A DNA stretch of 64,000 bases from Azoarcus sp. CIB (GCF_001190925.1 NZ_CP011072.1:3596001-3660000), one strand, 5' to 3'; positions 12,233 through 22,160 are shown, numbered from the stretch's first letter. Numbers and translations: made by a program. Notes: a model not told the origin generated them from the letters alone.

Positions 12233-13236
12233 TCCTGCGTCCGGACCAACTGCCCGCCCTCCTCGACAAGCCGCTCGCCCCGCTTTATCTGCTGCATGGC
12301 AACGAGCCGCTGCTCGTACTTGAAGCGGCCGACCTGATCCGCGCGGCGGCCCGCCGCCAGGGCTTCGAGGAAAGGGAAACGCTGGTCGTCGGACAAGGGT
12401 TCCGCTGGGACAGCCTGAGCGCGGCGGCCGGCAATTTCTCGCTTTTCGGCGGCTCCAAGCTCATCGACCTGCGCATCCCCAATGGGAAGCCCGGCCGCGA
12501 GGGCGGCGACGCACTGCAACGGCATGCGCGCAACCCCGGCGGCGGCATCGTCACCCTCATCACCCTGCCCGAACTCGACTGGGCTGCGCGCAAAGCATCT
12601 TGGTTTACAGTCCTGTGCGATGCCGGCATCGCGGTCGAGCTCAACGCCCCCGAACGCGAGCGACTGCCGGAATGGATCGCCGGCCGTCTCGCGCGCCAGA
12701 ATCAGTCGGCGCCGGCCGAGGCGCTCGCCTTCATTGCCGAGCACGTCGAAGGCAACCTCCTCGCGGCGCACCAGGAGATCCTCAAGCTGGGCCTGCTGCA
12801 CGGGGAAGGACGCCTGACGCTGGAACACGTGCAGGACGCGGTCCTCAACGTCGCGCGCTACGACATCGACAAACTACGCCACGCGCTGCTTGAAGGCGAC
12901 CCCGTGCGCTGCACGCGCCTGCTCGAAGGCCTGCAGGGCGAGGGATCGGCTCCACCGCTCGTGCTATGGGCGCTCGCGAACGAAATCCGCACGCTCGCAA
13001 ACCTCAGCTCCGGCGTCGCGTCCGGCCAGCAACTACCGGCCCTGCTCAAGGCCGAGCGCGTCTTCGACGAACGGCGCCGCCAGGCGATCCAGCGCGCGCT
13101 GCCGCGCCTCAAGCCGGCGCTGCTGCGCGCCGCGCTGCTGCACGCCGCGCGCATCGACCGCATCATCAAGGGCCTTGCCCCCGGCGACGTGTGGGACGAA
13201 TTCCTCCAGCTCGCGCTCAGACTCGTCCGCCGCTAA
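12229..13236 (+). CDS. holA: DNA polymerase III delta subunit
   Basis: This 335-residue clamp-loader subunit opens the beta sliding clamp within the DnaX complex. The N-terminal segment PLAPLYLLHGNEPLLVLEAA is the HolA signature. It is followed by the AAA+-like domain (a HolA P-loop is degenerate, as expected) and the C-terminal collar domain. It starts with GTG at 12229, overlapping the lptE stop by four bases (GTGA), which implies translational coupling. The length matches the family (about 340). Confidence 0.92.
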   Translation: MILRPDQLPALLDKPLAPLYLLHGNEPLLVLEAADLIRAAARRQGFEERETLVVGQGFRWDSLSAAAGNFSLFGGSKLIDLRIPNGKPGREGGDALQRHARNPGGGIVTLITLPELDWAARKASWFTVLCDAGIAVELNAPERERLPEWIAGRLARQNQSAPAEALAFIAEHVEGNLLAAHQEILKLGLLHGEGRLTLEHVQDAVLNVARYDIDKLRHALLEGDPVRCTRLLEGLQGEGSAPPLVLWALANEIRTLANLSSGVASGQQLPALLKAERVFDERRRQAIQRALPRLKPALLRAALLHAARIDRIIKGLAPGDVWDEFLQLALRLVRR

Positions 13237-13323
13237 CTGTTTCCCGCATGCTGTTTCCGGCACTGGCCGCGCGGCACCGTTCGGTGCTCTAATGCTCTTT
13301 TGCACGGCAACACCGGAATCTCC

Positions 13324-14601
13324 ATGGACATTCAGGAATACATGCAGACGCTAGGCCGCCAGGCCCGCGCCGCTTCGCGCCAGCTCGCCCGCGCATCGAC
13401 CGCCGACAAGAATGCGGCTCTATGCGCGATGGCCGCCGCAATCCGCGAGCGCCGCGAGGAGCTTCTCGCCGCGAATGCGCGCGACCTCGAAGAAGCTCGC
13501 GCAGCCGGACTCGAGCCGGCGATGATCGACCGCCTCACCCTCAACGCAAAGGGCATCGAAGCGATGGCCCAAGGCCTGGAACAGGTCGCGGCGCTGCCCG
13601 ACCCGGTTGGCGAGATCACGGACGTCAAGCGCCGCCCCTCCGGCATCCAGGTCGGCAAGATGCGCGTTCCCCTCGGGGTCATCGGCATCATCTACGAGGC
13701 GCGCCCCAACGTCACCGCCGATGCGGCAGCCCTGTGCCTGAAGTCCGGCAACGCTGCGATCCTGCGTGGCGGCAAGGAAGCCCTGCACTGCAACCAGGCG
13801 ATCGCCGCCTGCGTGCGCGCCGGCCTCGCCGCCGCAGGCCTGCCGGAAACTGCGGTCCAGGTCGTGGACACCACCGACCGGGCCGCCGTGGGTCACCTCA
13901 TCACGATGCCGGAATTCGTCGACGTCATCGTTCCACGTGGCGGCAAAGGGCTGATCGAGCGGGTCTCACGCGAAGCGCGCGTGCCGGTGATCAAGCATCT
14001 CGACGGCAACTGCCACGTCTATGTCGAAACCGAGGCTGATCCCGCCAAGGTCGTGCCCATCGTCGAAAACGCCAAAACGCAGCGCTACGGCACCTGCAAT
14101 ACCGCTGAGTCACTGATCATCGACCGCGCCGTGGCAAGCCGCTTCCTGCCGGAGATCGCCCGCATGCTCGCCGCCAAGGAAGTCGAAATGCGCGGCTGCA
14201 GCGAATCGCTCGCTATCCTGCGCGACGCCGCCATCCCCGACGCCCGCCTCGTCACTGCGACCGAGCAGGACTGGAGCGAGGAATACCTCGCGCCGATCAT
14301 CGCGATCAAGGTGGTGTCGAATATCGACGAGGCGATCGCGCACATCAATACCTTCAGCTCGGGGCATACCGAGGCGATCATCACCGAGAACTACACCCGC
14401 GCGATGCGTTTCCTGCGCGAGGTCGATTCGTCGTCGGTAATGGTCAATGCCTCGACGCGCTTTGCCGACGGCTTCGAATACGGATTGGGCGCCGAAATCG
14501 GCATCTCCACCGACAAGATCCACGCACGGGGCCCGGTCGGCCTCGAAGGCTTGACGAGCCAGAAGTGGATCGTGTTCGGCAACGGGGAAACGCGCCGGTG
14601 A
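13324..14601 (+). CDS. proA: gamma-glutamyl phosphate reductase
   Basis: This 425-residue NADPH-dependent enzyme converts gamma-glutamyl phosphate to glutamate-5-semialdehyde in proline synthesis. It shows the aldehyde-dehydrogenase-like fold signatures [20 protein letters not shown] and [15 protein letters not shown], and the catalytic cysteine in [12 protein letters not shown] near residue 258. The ATG at 13324 gives the expected [15 protein letters not shown] start. The length is standard (about 420). It follows holA by about 90 bases and is closed by a hairpin at 14652-14675. proB is not in the window. Confidence 0.95.
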   Translation: MDIQEYMQTLGRQARAASRQLARASTADKNAALCAMAAAIRERREELLAANARDLEEARAAGLEPAMIDRLTLNAKGIEAMAQGLEQVAALPDPVGEITDVKRRPSGIQVGKMRVPLGVIGIIYEARPNVTADAAALCLKSGNAAILRGGKEALHCNQAIAACVRAGLAAAGLPETAVQVVDTTDRAAVGHLITMPEFVDVIVPRGGKGLIERVSREARVPVIKHLDGNCHVYVETEADPAKVVPIVENAKTQRYGTCNTAESLIIDRAVASRFLPEIARMLAAKEVEMRGCSESLAILRDAAIPDARLVTATEQDWSEEYLAPIIAIKVVSNIDEAIAHINTFSSGHTEAIITENYTRAMRFLREVDSSSVMVNASTRFADGFEYGLGAEIGISTDKIHARGPVGLEGLTSQKWIVFGNGETRR

Positions 14602-14651
14602 CCCATCTTCCCCTCATTTGAACACGCGCTCGTACACTTCCGCTGCAGGAA

Positions 14652-14675
14652 AACGCCCGTGTACGCACGGGCGTT
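14652..14675 (+). terminator. hairpin after proA
   Basis: A perfect 10-bp stem (AACGCCCGTG at 14652-14661 and its complement at 14666-14675) with loop TACG is followed by CTCGTTTA. The stem is strong but the U-tract is poor, so it is a probable intrinsic terminator of proA. Confidence 0.6.
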
Positions 14676-14759
14676 CTCGTTTACGTCGTGTCACGCAACC
14701 GTATCGGACGATACCGATACCCAGAACGGCAAACCCCGGCCATGCACGGCCGCAATCGA

Positions 14760-15257
14760 ATGAACGCGAATAAGCTCGACACTCCGTCTTTGCGGTTCTC
14801 GGCTATCCTCGAACTTCCCTTCGGCGGTTTTGGCATTCGCGCGGACGCGGATCGAATTCTCGAACTGCGGTTCCTACCTCCCGACACGCCCACCCTGGCA
14901 CCCGAAACCGCACTGGCAGAGCAGGCAGCGGCTCAGATCACAGCTTGGCTGGACGATCCGGATCGTGCATTCGACCTACCACTGGCAGAATCGGGGACAC
15001 CATTCCAGCGCCGCGTATGGGCCGCAATCGCGACAATTCCGCGCGGCACTCATCGCAATTACGGCAGCATCGCGAGCGAACTCGGCAGCGCGGCCCGCGC
15101 CGTTGGCCAGGCCTGCGGAGCCAACCCCTTTCCCATTGTCGTCCCCTGTCACCGCGTGGTGGCCGCCGGAGGGGGCCTCGGCGGCTTTGCCAATTCGACT
15201 GGCGGCTACCTGCTCGACACCAAACGGTGGCTGCTGCGGTTCGAGGCCAGCCGGTGA
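14760..15257 (+). CDS. ogt: methylated-DNA--protein-cysteine methyltransferase
   Basis: This is a 165-residue suicide repair protein that removes O6-alkyl groups from guanine (and O4 from thymine) onto its own cysteine. The active site PCHRV is present (Cys at residue 130), preceded by GTHRNYGSIASELGS with the DNA-binding helix and followed by GGGLGGFANSTGGYLLDTKR. I chose the ATG at 14760; an in-frame ATG at 14742 would add six residues, and neither has a clear SD. A perfect hairpin sequence GTATCGG-6-CCGATAC at 14701-14720 lies in the leader and could be a regulatory site. The stop overlaps the GTG start of xerD. Confidence 0.92.
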   Translation: MNANKLDTPSLRFSAILELPFGGFGIRADADRILELRFLPPDTPTLAPETALAEQAAAQITAWLDDPDRAFDLPLAESGTPFQRRVWAAIATIPRGTHRNYGSIASELGSAARAVGQACGANPFPIVVPCHRVVAAGGGLGGFANSTGGYLLDTKRWLLRFEASR

Positions 15258-16168
15258 GCATCGAGCACCACCTCGACATCGGCACCCGGGCCGAGCTCGA
15301 CAGTTTCAACGACGCGATGTGGCTCGAACACGGACTGTCGCGCAACACCCTCGCCGGGTATCGCAGCGACCTCGCCCTCTTCGCATTCTGGCTCCAGGAA
15401 CGAGGCGCACAGCTCCCATATGCCCGTGCGCCCGACCTGGCCGCCTACCTCGCCGAATTCAGCCGGCGGTCCCGACCAGCCAGCCAGCGACGCCTGCTCG
15501 CCGCCTGGCGCCGCTACTACCGCCACCTGCTCTTGCAGGGACGCATTGCGGACGATCCCACCACGCTGCTCGATCCGCCGATGCGCACCGAGCGCTTCCC
15601 CAAAACCCTCAGCGAGAGCCAGATCGACTGGCTCCTCGCTGCCCCCGATGTCGACAACCCCTTCGGCCTGCGCGATCGCAGCATGCTGGAAGTGCTTTAT
15701 GCCACCGGATTGCGGGTTTCGGAACTCGTCGGACTCAAGATATTTTCCACGAGCCTTTCCGACGGCGTCGTCCGGGTAATGGGAAAAGGCAGCAAGGAAC
15801 GGCTGGTTCCGCTCGGCGAAGAAGCGATCGACTGGCTAGCTCGCTATCTCCGGGATGCCCGCCCCGTCCTGCTCGCGGGAAAGAGCAGCGACGATGTCTT
15901 CGTCAGCCGGCGCGGCAGCGGAATGACGCGCCAGATGTTCTGGCGCATCATAAAGCAGTACGCAATAACTTCCGGAATTCCCGCCGAAAGCATCTCGCCC
16001 CACACGCTACGCCACGCCTTCGCGACCCACCTGCTCAACCACGGCGCCGATTTGCGCGTCGTGCAGATGCTCCTGGGCCACGCCGACATATCGACCACCC
16101 AGGTCTACACACATGTCGCGCGCGAACGCCTGAAAGCACTGCATGCGCGACATCACCCGCGTGGATGA
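15254..16168 (+). CDS. xerD: site-specific tyrosine recombinase XerD
   Basis: This 304-residue tyrosine recombinase acts with XerC at dif to resolve chromosome dimers. The N-terminal SAM-like domain includes LSRNTLAGYRSDLALFAFWL. The catalytic domain has ATGLRVSELVGL (first Arg), MGKGSKERLVPL (Lys), SPHTLRHAFATHLLNHGADL (His, second Arg), MLLGHADISTTQVYTHV (second His and the Tyr nucleophile). The GTG start at 15254 overlaps the ogt stop, as in coupled operons. The length is close to the usual 298. XerC is the alternative, but TLAGYRSDL and LLGHADISTTQVYTHV are closer to XerD. Confidence 0.9.
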   Translation: MSIEHHLDIGTRAELDSFNDAMWLEHGLSRNTLAGYRSDLALFAFWLQERGAQLPYARAPDLAAYLAEFSRRSRPASQRRLLAAWRRYYRHLLLQGRIADDPTTLLDPPMRTERFPKTLSESQIDWLLAAPDVDNPFGLRDRSMLEVLYATGLRVSELVGLKIFSTSLSDGVVRVMGKGSKERLVPLGEEAIDWLARYLRDARPVLLAGKSSDDVFVSRRGSGMTRQMFWRIIKQYAITSGIPAESISPHTLRHAFATHLLNHGADLRVVQMLLGHADISTTQVYTHVARERLKALHARHHPRG

Positions 16169-16220
16169 ACCATTTCCTCAAATACTCCTTCAACGTCAAT
16201 ACGAAATCCGGAGCACCGTC

Positions 16221-16709
16221 ATGAGCAAACAGGATGCGCACGCCCCCGAAACGCCGGCCACGCGTTTCCTCAGGCAGCACTCCGTCGCCTTCTCCGCACA
16301 TCTTTATGATTACGAGGCACACGGCGGCACGAAAGTATCCTCGCGCGAACTCAATGTTCCGGAGCACGCGGTAGTCAAAACATTGGTCATGGAAGATGAA
16401 AATGCCGCGCCGCTGATCGTGCTGATGCATGGCGACCGTAAGGTATCGACCAAGGAGCTCGCGCGCCAGACGGCCAGAAAACGCGTAGAACCGTGCGCCC
16501 CGGAAACCGCCAACCGGCACTCCGGCTATCTCGTCGGCGGCACCTCGCCCTTCGGCTTGCGCAAACGCATGCCCATATACATGGAAAGGACGATTCTCGA
16601 CCTCCCGCTCGTCTATATCAATGGAGGCCGGCGCGGCTTTCTGGTCGGAGTCAGCCCCCACGAGATAATGCGGGTATTGCAACCGGAGCTGGTCAATGCA
16701 TCCATTTAA
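16221..16709 (+). CDS. ybaK: YbaK/EbsC-type aminoacyl-tRNA deacylase
   Basis: This 162-residue protein belongs to the YbaK/ProX editing family, which hydrolyses mischarged aminoacyl-tRNA (Cys-tRNA-Pro for YbaK itself). Supporting motifs are AVVKTLVMEDENAAPLIVLM, KVSTKELARQTARKRVEPC, GYLVGGTSPFGLRKRMPIY with the conserved GG-SP-G loop, and VYINGGRRGFLVGVSP. The ATG at 16221 has GGAG ten bases upstream. It follows xerD closely and may belong to the ogt-xerD operon. The exact tRNA substrate cannot be read from the sequence. Confidence 0.88.
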   Translation: MSKQDAHAPETPATRFLRQHSVAFSAHLYDYEAHGGTKVSSRELNVPEHAVVKTLVMEDENAAPLIVLMHGDRKVSTKELARQTARKRVEPCAPETANRHSGYLVGGTSPFGLRKRMPIYMERTILDLPLVYINGGRRGFLVGVSPHEIMRVLQPELVNASI

Positions 16710-16882
16710 CGCAGTCACCTGACACCGATTTCGATTTCAATCCATTTCCCGATTCTAATTCCCCGGAATTGCTGGCAGAATATGCGCAGCCAATCATCCG
16801 AACGCTCCGTTACCCGCAACGCGGACGAGGACGGTTGTCCAGATCACGTATCAGATCAATAACAATTGAAACCGGAGAAAAC

Positions 16883-17248
16883 ATGGAACTGGCCAAGATG
16901 TCGCTGACCGAATTGCGCCGACTGCAATCCAAGGTCGAAACGGAGATCCGTCGACGCAGCGATTCCGCCCGCCGCGATCTCCTCAAGAAAATGCAGAAGA
17001 TGGCTGCTGAAGAAGGCCTGTCGCTGAGCGACCTGCTGCCCAACGCTGCCGCGGAAGAAAAGAACGCACCCGCCAAGCGCAAGGCGAAAACCGCCGTCAA
17101 GAAGACCGCCCCTGTCGCCGTGAAATACCGCAACCCGGCAAATCCGGGAATCGGCTGGAGCGGCCGCGGCCGCAAGCCGCAGTGGGTAATCGACTGGCTT
17201 GCCCAAAACAAGCCGCTCGCCGAGCTCGAGGCAGTCGCAGCGAAGTAA
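16883..17248 (+). CDS. H-NS family nucleoid-associated regulator
   Basis: This 121-residue protein has an H-NS layout. A basic coiled-coil N-terminus (LTELRRLQSKVETEIRRRS) is for oligomerisation. A linker rich in Lys/Ala resembles histone tails (APAKRKAKTAVKKTAPVAV). The C-terminal DNA-binding motif is YRNPANPGIGWSGRGRKPQW. Such proteins bind AT-rich DNA and silence horizontally acquired genes, which is relevant because a T6SS island with lower-GC effector genes lies about 7 kb away. GGAG lies seven bases upstream of the ATG. It stands alone with a 173-base leader. Confidence 0.9.
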   Translation: MELAKMSLTELRRLQSKVETEIRRRSDSARRDLLKKMQKMAAEEGLSLSDLLPNAAAEEKNAPAKRKAKTAVKKTAPVAVKYRNPANPGIGWSGRGRKPQWVIDWLAQNKPLAELEAVAAK

Positions 17249-17290
17249 GCCGATTCGGGGCACTCGGTGCCCCGGTCAAGGCTTCCTCTT

Positions 17291-17668
17291 TCAGCTCGTG
17301 GCCGGGGGAAGGGAAATCCCCTCCCGGCCGCGCTGGATATACACTCCGACTCGCCGAACCCCTTTCATGACGCCCAGCTTGGCGATGCGGATCTTCACCC
17401 AGGGGGCGCCGAATTCGTCGAACAGCAGTTTCACGACGAACTCTCCGAGGGTTTCTATCAGGTTGAAGTGGCGCTCGCCGAGCTCCTTGTGGATTCGCTC
17501 GATCACTTCCGCATAGTCGATCGTGTCGGCGATGTCGTCCTGCTCCGCCGCCGAATCAGGGACCCCGAACGTCAGGTTGAGCTCCAGCGTCTGCGGTGCG
17601 GCCTTTTCGCGCGAATAGATACCGACCCAAGCCTGAACCCTCAACTCCTCGATGAAAATGAAATCCAT
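17291..17668 (-). CDS. folB: dihydroneopterin aldolase
   Basis: This 125-residue enzyme cleaves 7,8-dihydroneopterin to 6-hydroxymethyl-dihydropterin and glycolaldehyde in folate synthesis. FIFIEELRVQAWVGIYSREK, the Glu-containing PQTLELNLTF, the DTIDYAEVIERI segment, and the ERHFNLIETLGEFVV segment are family signatures. The length is usual (about 120). It diverges from plsY across a 41-base gap, a conserved folB/plsY pairing in many beta- and gammaproteobacteria. GGGAAG precedes the ATG. Confidence 0.93.
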   Translation of the reverse strand: MDFIFIEELRVQAWVGIYSREKAAPQTLELNLTFGVPDSAAEQDDIADTIDYAEVIERIHKELGERHFNLIETLGEFVVKLLFDEFGAPWVKIRIAKLGVMKGVRRVGVYIQRGREGISLPPATS

Positions 17669-17709
17669 GTCGCTTCCCGATTAGAATCGCGGCAATTCTA
17701 GGTGAAAAA

Positions 17710-18303
17710 ATGACCCTGCTGCCTTTGTTACTGGCCGCCTACCTGCTCGGCTCCATTCCCTTCGCCATCGTTTCCAGCCGCATTTTCGGCCTCGCCGACC
17801 CACGCAAGTACGGCTCCGGCAACCCGGGCGCGACCAACGTCCTGCGCAGCGGTAACAAGGCCGCCGCGCTGATGACCCTCTTGGGCGACTGCGCCAAGGG
17901 ATGGCTCGCCGTCTGGGGCGCAGCCCGGCTGGGCTTCGACGCCACCGATTCCGCCCTCGCCGGACTCGCAGCTTTCCTAGGACATGTCTTCAGCGTGTTC
18001 CTGCGCTTCAACGGCGGCAAGGGCGTGGCAACGGCGCTCGGCGTGCTGTTCGGAATCAACGGATGGGTCGCATTGTCCGCACTGGCGACCTGGCTCGCGA
18101 TCGCATTCACGACGCGCTACTCATCTGCCGCCGCACTGTGCGCCGCACTGGCCACGCCCCTCGCCGGCTACATCCTGCTCGGTCCGACCCCGGTGGTCGG
18201 CATTCTCGCGCTCGTCGCAGCAATCCTGATCTGGCGGCACAGCTCCAACATCCGCAAACTGCTCAACGGCACCGAGGGCCGCATCGGCGGCCGCAAGGCC
18301 TGA
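17710..18303 (+). CDS. plsY: glycerol-3-phosphate acyltransferase PlsY
   Basis: This 197-residue integral membrane enzyme transfers the acyl group from acyl-phosphate to glycerol-3-phosphate, the first step of phospholipid synthesis. The motif KYGSGNPGATNVLR (residues 34-47) is the PlsY acyl-phosphate site. FNGGKGVATALGVLFG is the second conserved loop, and the C-terminal loop carries IWRHSSNIRKLLNGTEGRIG. Five hydrophobic segments are visible. It diverges from folB and converges on tsaD. Confidence 0.95.
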   Translation: MTLLPLLLAAYLLGSIPFAIVSSRIFGLADPRKYGSGNPGATNVLRSGNKAAALMTLLGDCAKGWLAVWGAARLGFDATDSALAGLAAFLGHVFSVFLRFNGGKGVATALGVLFGINGWVALSALATWLAIAFTTRYSSAAALCAALATPLAGYILLGPTPVVGILALVAAILIWRHSSNIRKLLNGTEGRIGGRKA

Positions 18304-18320
18304 AATCCGCTCGATCCGCC

Positions 18321-19349
18321 TCAGACCGCCCCAGGCGCGCGCAGCGCCGCCAGGGGCCAGCGCGGATGAATCCTGACCGCACGAGCCACGCCGGGCACCT
18401 CGCCGGCCGCCAGCCGGCGCGCGCCGGCAAATGCGATCATCGCTCCGTTGTCCGTGCACAGCTCCGGTTCCGGGTAATACACCCGCCAACCCTTGCGCCG
18501 CGTCGCCGCATCGAGACGCTGGCGCAACTGCCGGTTCGCGCCGACGCCTCCGGCCACCACCAGTCGCGCCAAGCCGACCAACTCCAAAGCCTTGAGCGCC
18601 TTTGCGCACAGCACCTCGACCACCGAATCCTGAAAGTCGGCTGCCAGATCCGCGGCATCCTCAGGCTCCCACTCCGGGCCGGAAACGACGTTCAGCACCG
18701 CGGTCTTCAGACCGCTGAAGCTGAAATCGAGATCCCCCGACCTAAGCATCGGCCGCGGAAGACGGAACCGTCCCGGGCGCCCGCGTTCCGCAAGCGCGGC
18801 CAGCTGCGGGCCGCCGGGATATCCCAGGCCGATCAGCTTGGCCGTCTTGTCGAACGCTTCGCCCGCAGCATCGTCGAGCGACTCGCCCAGCAGCACGTAC
18901 TCCCCCACGCCCGTCACCTGCATGAGCTGGGTGTGTCCGCCCGAAACCAGCAGCGCCACGAACGGAAACTCGGGCGGATCCGCGGACAGCAGCGGCGACA
19001 GCAGATGCCCCTCGAGGTGGTGCACCGGCAGCACCGGCACGCCCAGCGACATCCCGAGCGCCTCCGCATAGCTCGCCCCGACCAGCAGTGCCCCTGCGAG
19101 ACCCGGCCCGGCCGTGTAGGCGATCGCATCGATCTGCGCGAGACCGCAGCCGGACTCGGCAAGCGCCTGCCGCACGAGGACCGGAAGTCGGCGGATATGG
19201 TCGCGCGAAGCCAGCTCCGGAACGACGCCGCCATATGTCGCATGCAGATCAATCTGCGAATGCAAGCAATGCCCGAGCAGCCCCGCCTCGACGTCGTACA
19301 CCGCCACCCCCGTTTCATCGCAGGAGCTTTCGATTCCCAGAACTCTCAT
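18321..19349 (-). CDS. tsaD: tRNA N6-threonylcarbamoyladenosine transferase TsaD
   Basis: This 342-residue enzyme, with TsaB/TsaE, places threonylcarbamoyl on A37 of ANN-decoding tRNAs. [19 protein letters not shown] is the diagnostic start. The metal-binding HxxxH is at residues 111-115 ([11 protein letters not shown]). [20 protein letters not shown] and the late [16 protein letters not shown] complete the actin-like ATP site. It diverges from rpsU, the classic tsaD/rpsU arrangement. The length is normal. Confidence 0.96.
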   Translation of the reverse strand: MRVLGIESSCDETGVAVYDVEAGLLGHCLHSQIDLHATYGGVVPELASRDHIRRLPVLVRQALAESGCGLAQIDAIAYTAGPGLAGALLVGASYAEALGMSLGVPVLPVHHLEGHLLSPLLSADPPEFPFVALLVSGGHTQLMQVTGVGEYVLLGESLDDAAGEAFDKTAKLIGLGYPGGPQLAALAERGRPGRFRLPRPMLRSGDLDFSFSGLKTAVLNVVSGPEWEPEDAADLAADFQDSVVEVLCAKALKALELVGLARLVVAGGVGANRQLRQRLDAATRRKGWRVYYPEPELCTDNGAMIAFAGARRLAAGEVPGVARAVRIHPRWPLAALRAPGAV

Positions 19350-19426
19350 GATTTGCAGTCAACAGCCTCGCCGATCGGACAGAACACCATTCTAACGGGC
19401 CGGCAATTCGAAAGCTAAGTTTGTAC

Positions 19427-19455
19427 TTGGCTTGTCGGAATCGAACGGATATAAT
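19427..19455 (+). promoter_or_regulatory. sigma-70 promoter of the rpsU operon
   Basis: A perfect -10 TATAAT at 19450-19455 is preceded, after a 17-base spacer, by TTGGCT at 19427-19432 (four of six matches to the -35 consensus). It lies about 40 bases upstream of the rpsU ATG and probably drives the rpsU-yqeY-dnaG-rpoD block. Confidence 0.75.
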
Positions 19456-19494
19456 CCGCGCTTTCCGCCTACCAGACACACAAGGAAGTTCGCA

Positions 19495-19707
19495 ATGCCG
19501 GGTATCCGCGTCAAGGAGAACGAGCCGTTTGAAGTCGCCATTCGCCGCTTCAAGCGCACCATCGAAAAAACCGGTTTGCTGACCGAGCTGCGCGCCCGCG
19601 AGTTCTACGAAAAGCCCACCGCGGAGCGTAAGCGCAAGTCGGCCGCCGCCGTGAAGCGCAACCACAAGCGCCTGCGCAGCCAGACCCTGCCGCCGAAGCT
19701 GTACTGA
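19495..19707 (+). CDS. rpsU: 30S ribosomal protein bS21
   Basis: This 70-residue, strongly basic protein is ribosomal protein S21 of the small subunit, which helps mRNA anti-SD pairing. [20 protein letters not shown] is the family start, followed by [20 protein letters not shown] and a basic C-terminus. AAGGAAG precedes the ATG at 19495. It heads the macromolecular-synthesis cluster and is followed by a strong hairpin, which would reduce read-through into yqeY and so keep S21 in excess of primase and sigma factor. Confidence 0.97.
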
Positions 19708-19737
19708 TCCCCTTCCGGGTCCAGCAGCCGGTCATCC

Positions 19738-19780
19738 ACGCCGGGCGCAAGTCATTCGACTTGCGCCCGGCGTGGCTTTT
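19738..19780 (+). terminator. strong hairpin between rpsU and yqeY
   Basis: A perfect 16-bp stem (19738-19753 with 19758-19773) with loop ATTC is followed by GGCTTTT. It is expected to end most transcripts after rpsU, with partial read-through or a separate promoter for the downstream genes. Confidence 0.85.
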
Positions 19781-19804
19781 GCATTTCCATTCGGAGCATT
19801 GTCC

Positions 19805-20251
19805 ATGTCTCTCATGCAACGCATTCAGGACGACATGAAGGCCGCCCTGCGCGCCAAAGACAGCGCACGTCTTTCCGCCGTGCGGCTGCTTATCGCTGCG
19901 ATCAAGCAGCGCGAGATCGACGACCGGATCGAACTCGACGACACCGGGATCCAGGGCACGGTCGAGAAACTGGTCAAACAGCGCCGTGATTCCGCGACCC
20001 AGTACGACGCCGCAAACCGCCCCGACCTCGCCGCCAACGAGCGGTTCGAGATCGACGTGCTGTCAGCCTATCTACCCGCCCAACTGTCGGACGCAGAACT
20101 CGACGCCGAGATCGCTGCAGCCATCGCCGATGCCGGAGCCACCGGCATTGCCGACCTGGGCCGCGTGATGCCGCAACTCAAGACTCGCCTTGCCGGACGT
20201 GCGGACATGGCGGAAGCCTCGCGCAGGGTTCGCGCCAGACTCTCGGCCTGA
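19805..20251 (+). CDS. yqeY: GatB/YqeY domain protein
   Basis: This 148-residue protein matches the YqeY family, related to the C-terminal tRNA-binding tail of GatB. MSLMQRIQDDMKAALRAKDS is the standard start, and YLPAQLSDAELDAEIAAAIA and ADLGRVMPQLKTRLAGRADM are typical. The precise role is not established; tRNA-linked amidation is inferred from the fold. Its position between rpsU and dnaG is conserved in proteobacteria. Confidence 0.93.
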   Translation: MSLMQRIQDDMKAALRAKDSARLSAVRLLIAAIKQREIDDRIELDDTGIQGTVEKLVKQRRDSATQYDAANRPDLAANERFEIDVLSAYLPAQLSDAELDAEIAAAIADAGATGIADLGRVMPQLKTRLAGRADMAEASRRVRARLSA

Positions 20252-20284
20252 GCACCTACCGCCCGAACGCGGGCGGCGGCAACC

Positions 20285-22111
20285 ATGATCCCGCAGTCGT
20301 TCATCCAGGACCTGCTCACGCGCGTCGACATTGTCGATGTCATCGAACGCCATCTCACCCTGAAGAAGAGCGGCGCGAACTACTTCGCCTGCTGCCCCTT
20401 CCACGGGGAGAAGTCCGCATCGTTCTCCGTCAGCCCGAGCAAGCAGTTCTACCACTGCTTCGGCTGCGGCGCACACGGCAGCGCCGTCGGCTTCCTGATG
20501 GAATATAGCGGACTCTCGTTCGTGGAAGCGGTCAAGGAACTCGCATCCTACGCAGGACTGCAGGTTCCGCAGGAAAACCGCCCCGGCTTCCGCCCCGAAG
20601 CGGCGTCAGCTCATGACGGACTGATCGAAGCGATGACGGCAGCCGCCCGCTTCTATCGCGAACAACTCAAGACCGCGCCAGCCGCGATCGACTACCTCAA
20701 ACGGCGCGGCGTGTCAGGCGAGATCGCCGCTCGCTTCGGCATCGGCTTCGCACCCGACGACTGGCAAGCCCTGCGCGACACTTTTCCGAACTACGACGCC
20801 AGACCCCTGCTCGACGCCGGCCTGGTGATAGAGAACGACGCCGGGCGCCGCTACGACCGCTTCCGCAACCGCATCATGTTCCCGATCCAGGACCGCCGCG
20901 GGCGCATCATCGCGTTCGGCGGACGGGTCCTCGACACGGGCGAACCGAAGTACCTCAACTCCCCCGAAACCCCGCTGTTCGAGAAGGGACGCGAACTGTA
21001 CGGTCTTCCTCAGGCCCAGAAAGCGATCCGCGACGCCGGCTACTCGATTGTCGTCGAAGGCTACATGGACGTCGTCGCGCTGGCGCAATTCGGCGTCGCC
21101 AATGCCGTCGCGACCCTCGGCACCGCGACCACCCCGCATCACATCAACACGCTGCTGCGCCAGTCGCAGCGCATCGTTTTCTGCTTCGATGGCGACAACG
21201 CGGGACGCAAGGCGGCACGGCGCGCGCTCGAGTCCGCACTCGAGGCGCTACGCGACGACGTTACGCTGGCCTTCCTGTTCCTGCCCGAACGGCACGACCC
21301 GGACTCCTTCGTTCGCGAGTACGGCGCCGAAGCGTTCAATCAGGCCGCTCACGACGCCACACCGCTGACGGCCTTTCTGCTCAACGAACTGCGCGCCGAA
21401 TGCCCGCTCGACACCGCCGAAGGGCGCGCCCGGCTCGTGCATGATGCGAAGCCCCTGGTCACCCGCATCGCGGCGCCGATGCTGCGCCTGCAGATCATCA
21501 AAGCGATCGCAGACACCTCGGGATTCAGCCAGAACGAAGTAGAAACGGCCTTCGGCCTCAAAGTACAAAGCACCTCGCGCCAATCGCGCGAGGCCGGATT
21601 CGACGGCTGGCGTGACCGCAGCCCTCCGGGCTTCCCCGCCCCGCCCCCGAACCGCCAGCGCCGACGCCCCCCCTCGGAAGCAAACACCCTCCTGCGCCTC
21701 GTCCTGCAGCATCCCGCATGGGCCGCACGGCTGCCGGTCGACCTCATCCCCGTCCATACCGCCGAAGGCCAAGCCTTGGTCGCGATCATCGATCTGTCGA
21801 GCACCGGCGACCTGGCGATGAACGTCGGACTGGGCGCGCTGGTCGAACAGTTCCGCGACACCCCTCACGCCGACACACTGGCGCGCGTGGCGGCGGAACT
21901 GGTCGACGCGGAATTTGGCGAGGACGTCGTCGAGATCCTCTTCGAAGACACCCTGAACAAGCTCCACGCCAATGCAATCACCCGCGAGATCGTTGCCCTG
22001 ACAGCGCAGGAGCGCGAGTCGGGACTTTCGCCGATCGACAGGCATCGCCTCGCGGAACTGCTGCTCGAAAAAATGAGCCTTGTCAACGTCCGCAAAACGC
22101 TGGACGTTTAG
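20285..22111 (+). CDS. dnaG: DNA primase
   Basis: This 608-residue enzyme makes RNA primers for lagging-strand synthesis and binds DnaB. The N-terminal CHC2 zinc finger is visible: [18 protein letters not shown] with Cys 37 and His 40, then [12 protein letters not shown] with Cys 58 and Cys 61. The TOPRIM core has [33 protein letters not shown] and [18 protein letters not shown]. The C-terminal DnaB-binding helical domain runs from about residue 450 to the end. The length is usual. Confidence 0.97.
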   Translation: MIPQSFIQDLLTRVDIVDVIERHLTLKKSGANYFACCPFHGEKSASFSVSPSKQFYHCFGCGAHGSAVGFLMEYSGLSFVEAVKELASYAGLQVPQENRPGFRPEAASAHDGLIEAMTAAARFYREQLKTAPAAIDYLKRRGVSGEIAARFGIGFAPDDWQALRDTFPNYDARPLLDAGLVIENDAGRRYDRFRNRIMFPIQDRRGRIIAFGGRVLDTGEPKYLNSPETPLFEKGRELYGLPQAQKAIRDAGYSIVVEGYMDVVALAQFGVANAVATLGTATTPHHINTLLRQSQRIVFCFDGDNAGRKAARRALESALEALRDDVTLAFLFLPERHDPDSFVREYGAEAFNQAAHDATPLTAFLLNELRAECPLDTAEGRARLVHDAKPLVTRIAAPMLRLQIIKAIADTSGFSQNEVETAFGLKVQSTSRQSREAGFDGWRDRSPPGFPAPPPNRQRRRPPSEANTLLRLVLQHPAWAARLPVDLIPVHTAEGQALVAIIDLSSTGDLAMNVGLGALVEQFRDTPHADTLARVAAELVDAEFGEDVVEILFEDTLNKLHANAITREIVALTAQERESGLSPIDRHRLAELLLEKMSLVNVRKTLDV

Positions 22112-22117
22112 TATAAT
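22112..22117 (+). promoter_or_regulatory. possible -10 element upstream of rpoD
   Basis: A perfect TATAAT directly abuts the dnaG stop codon, 44 bases before the rpoD ATG. No good -35 is found at 16-18 bases, so this may be an extended or activator-dependent promoter that gives rpoD its own expression. Confidence 0.4.
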
Positions 22118-22160
22118 TGCAGGTTACCCAATTCATCTTTCGCCCGATTCAAGGAGTGCC

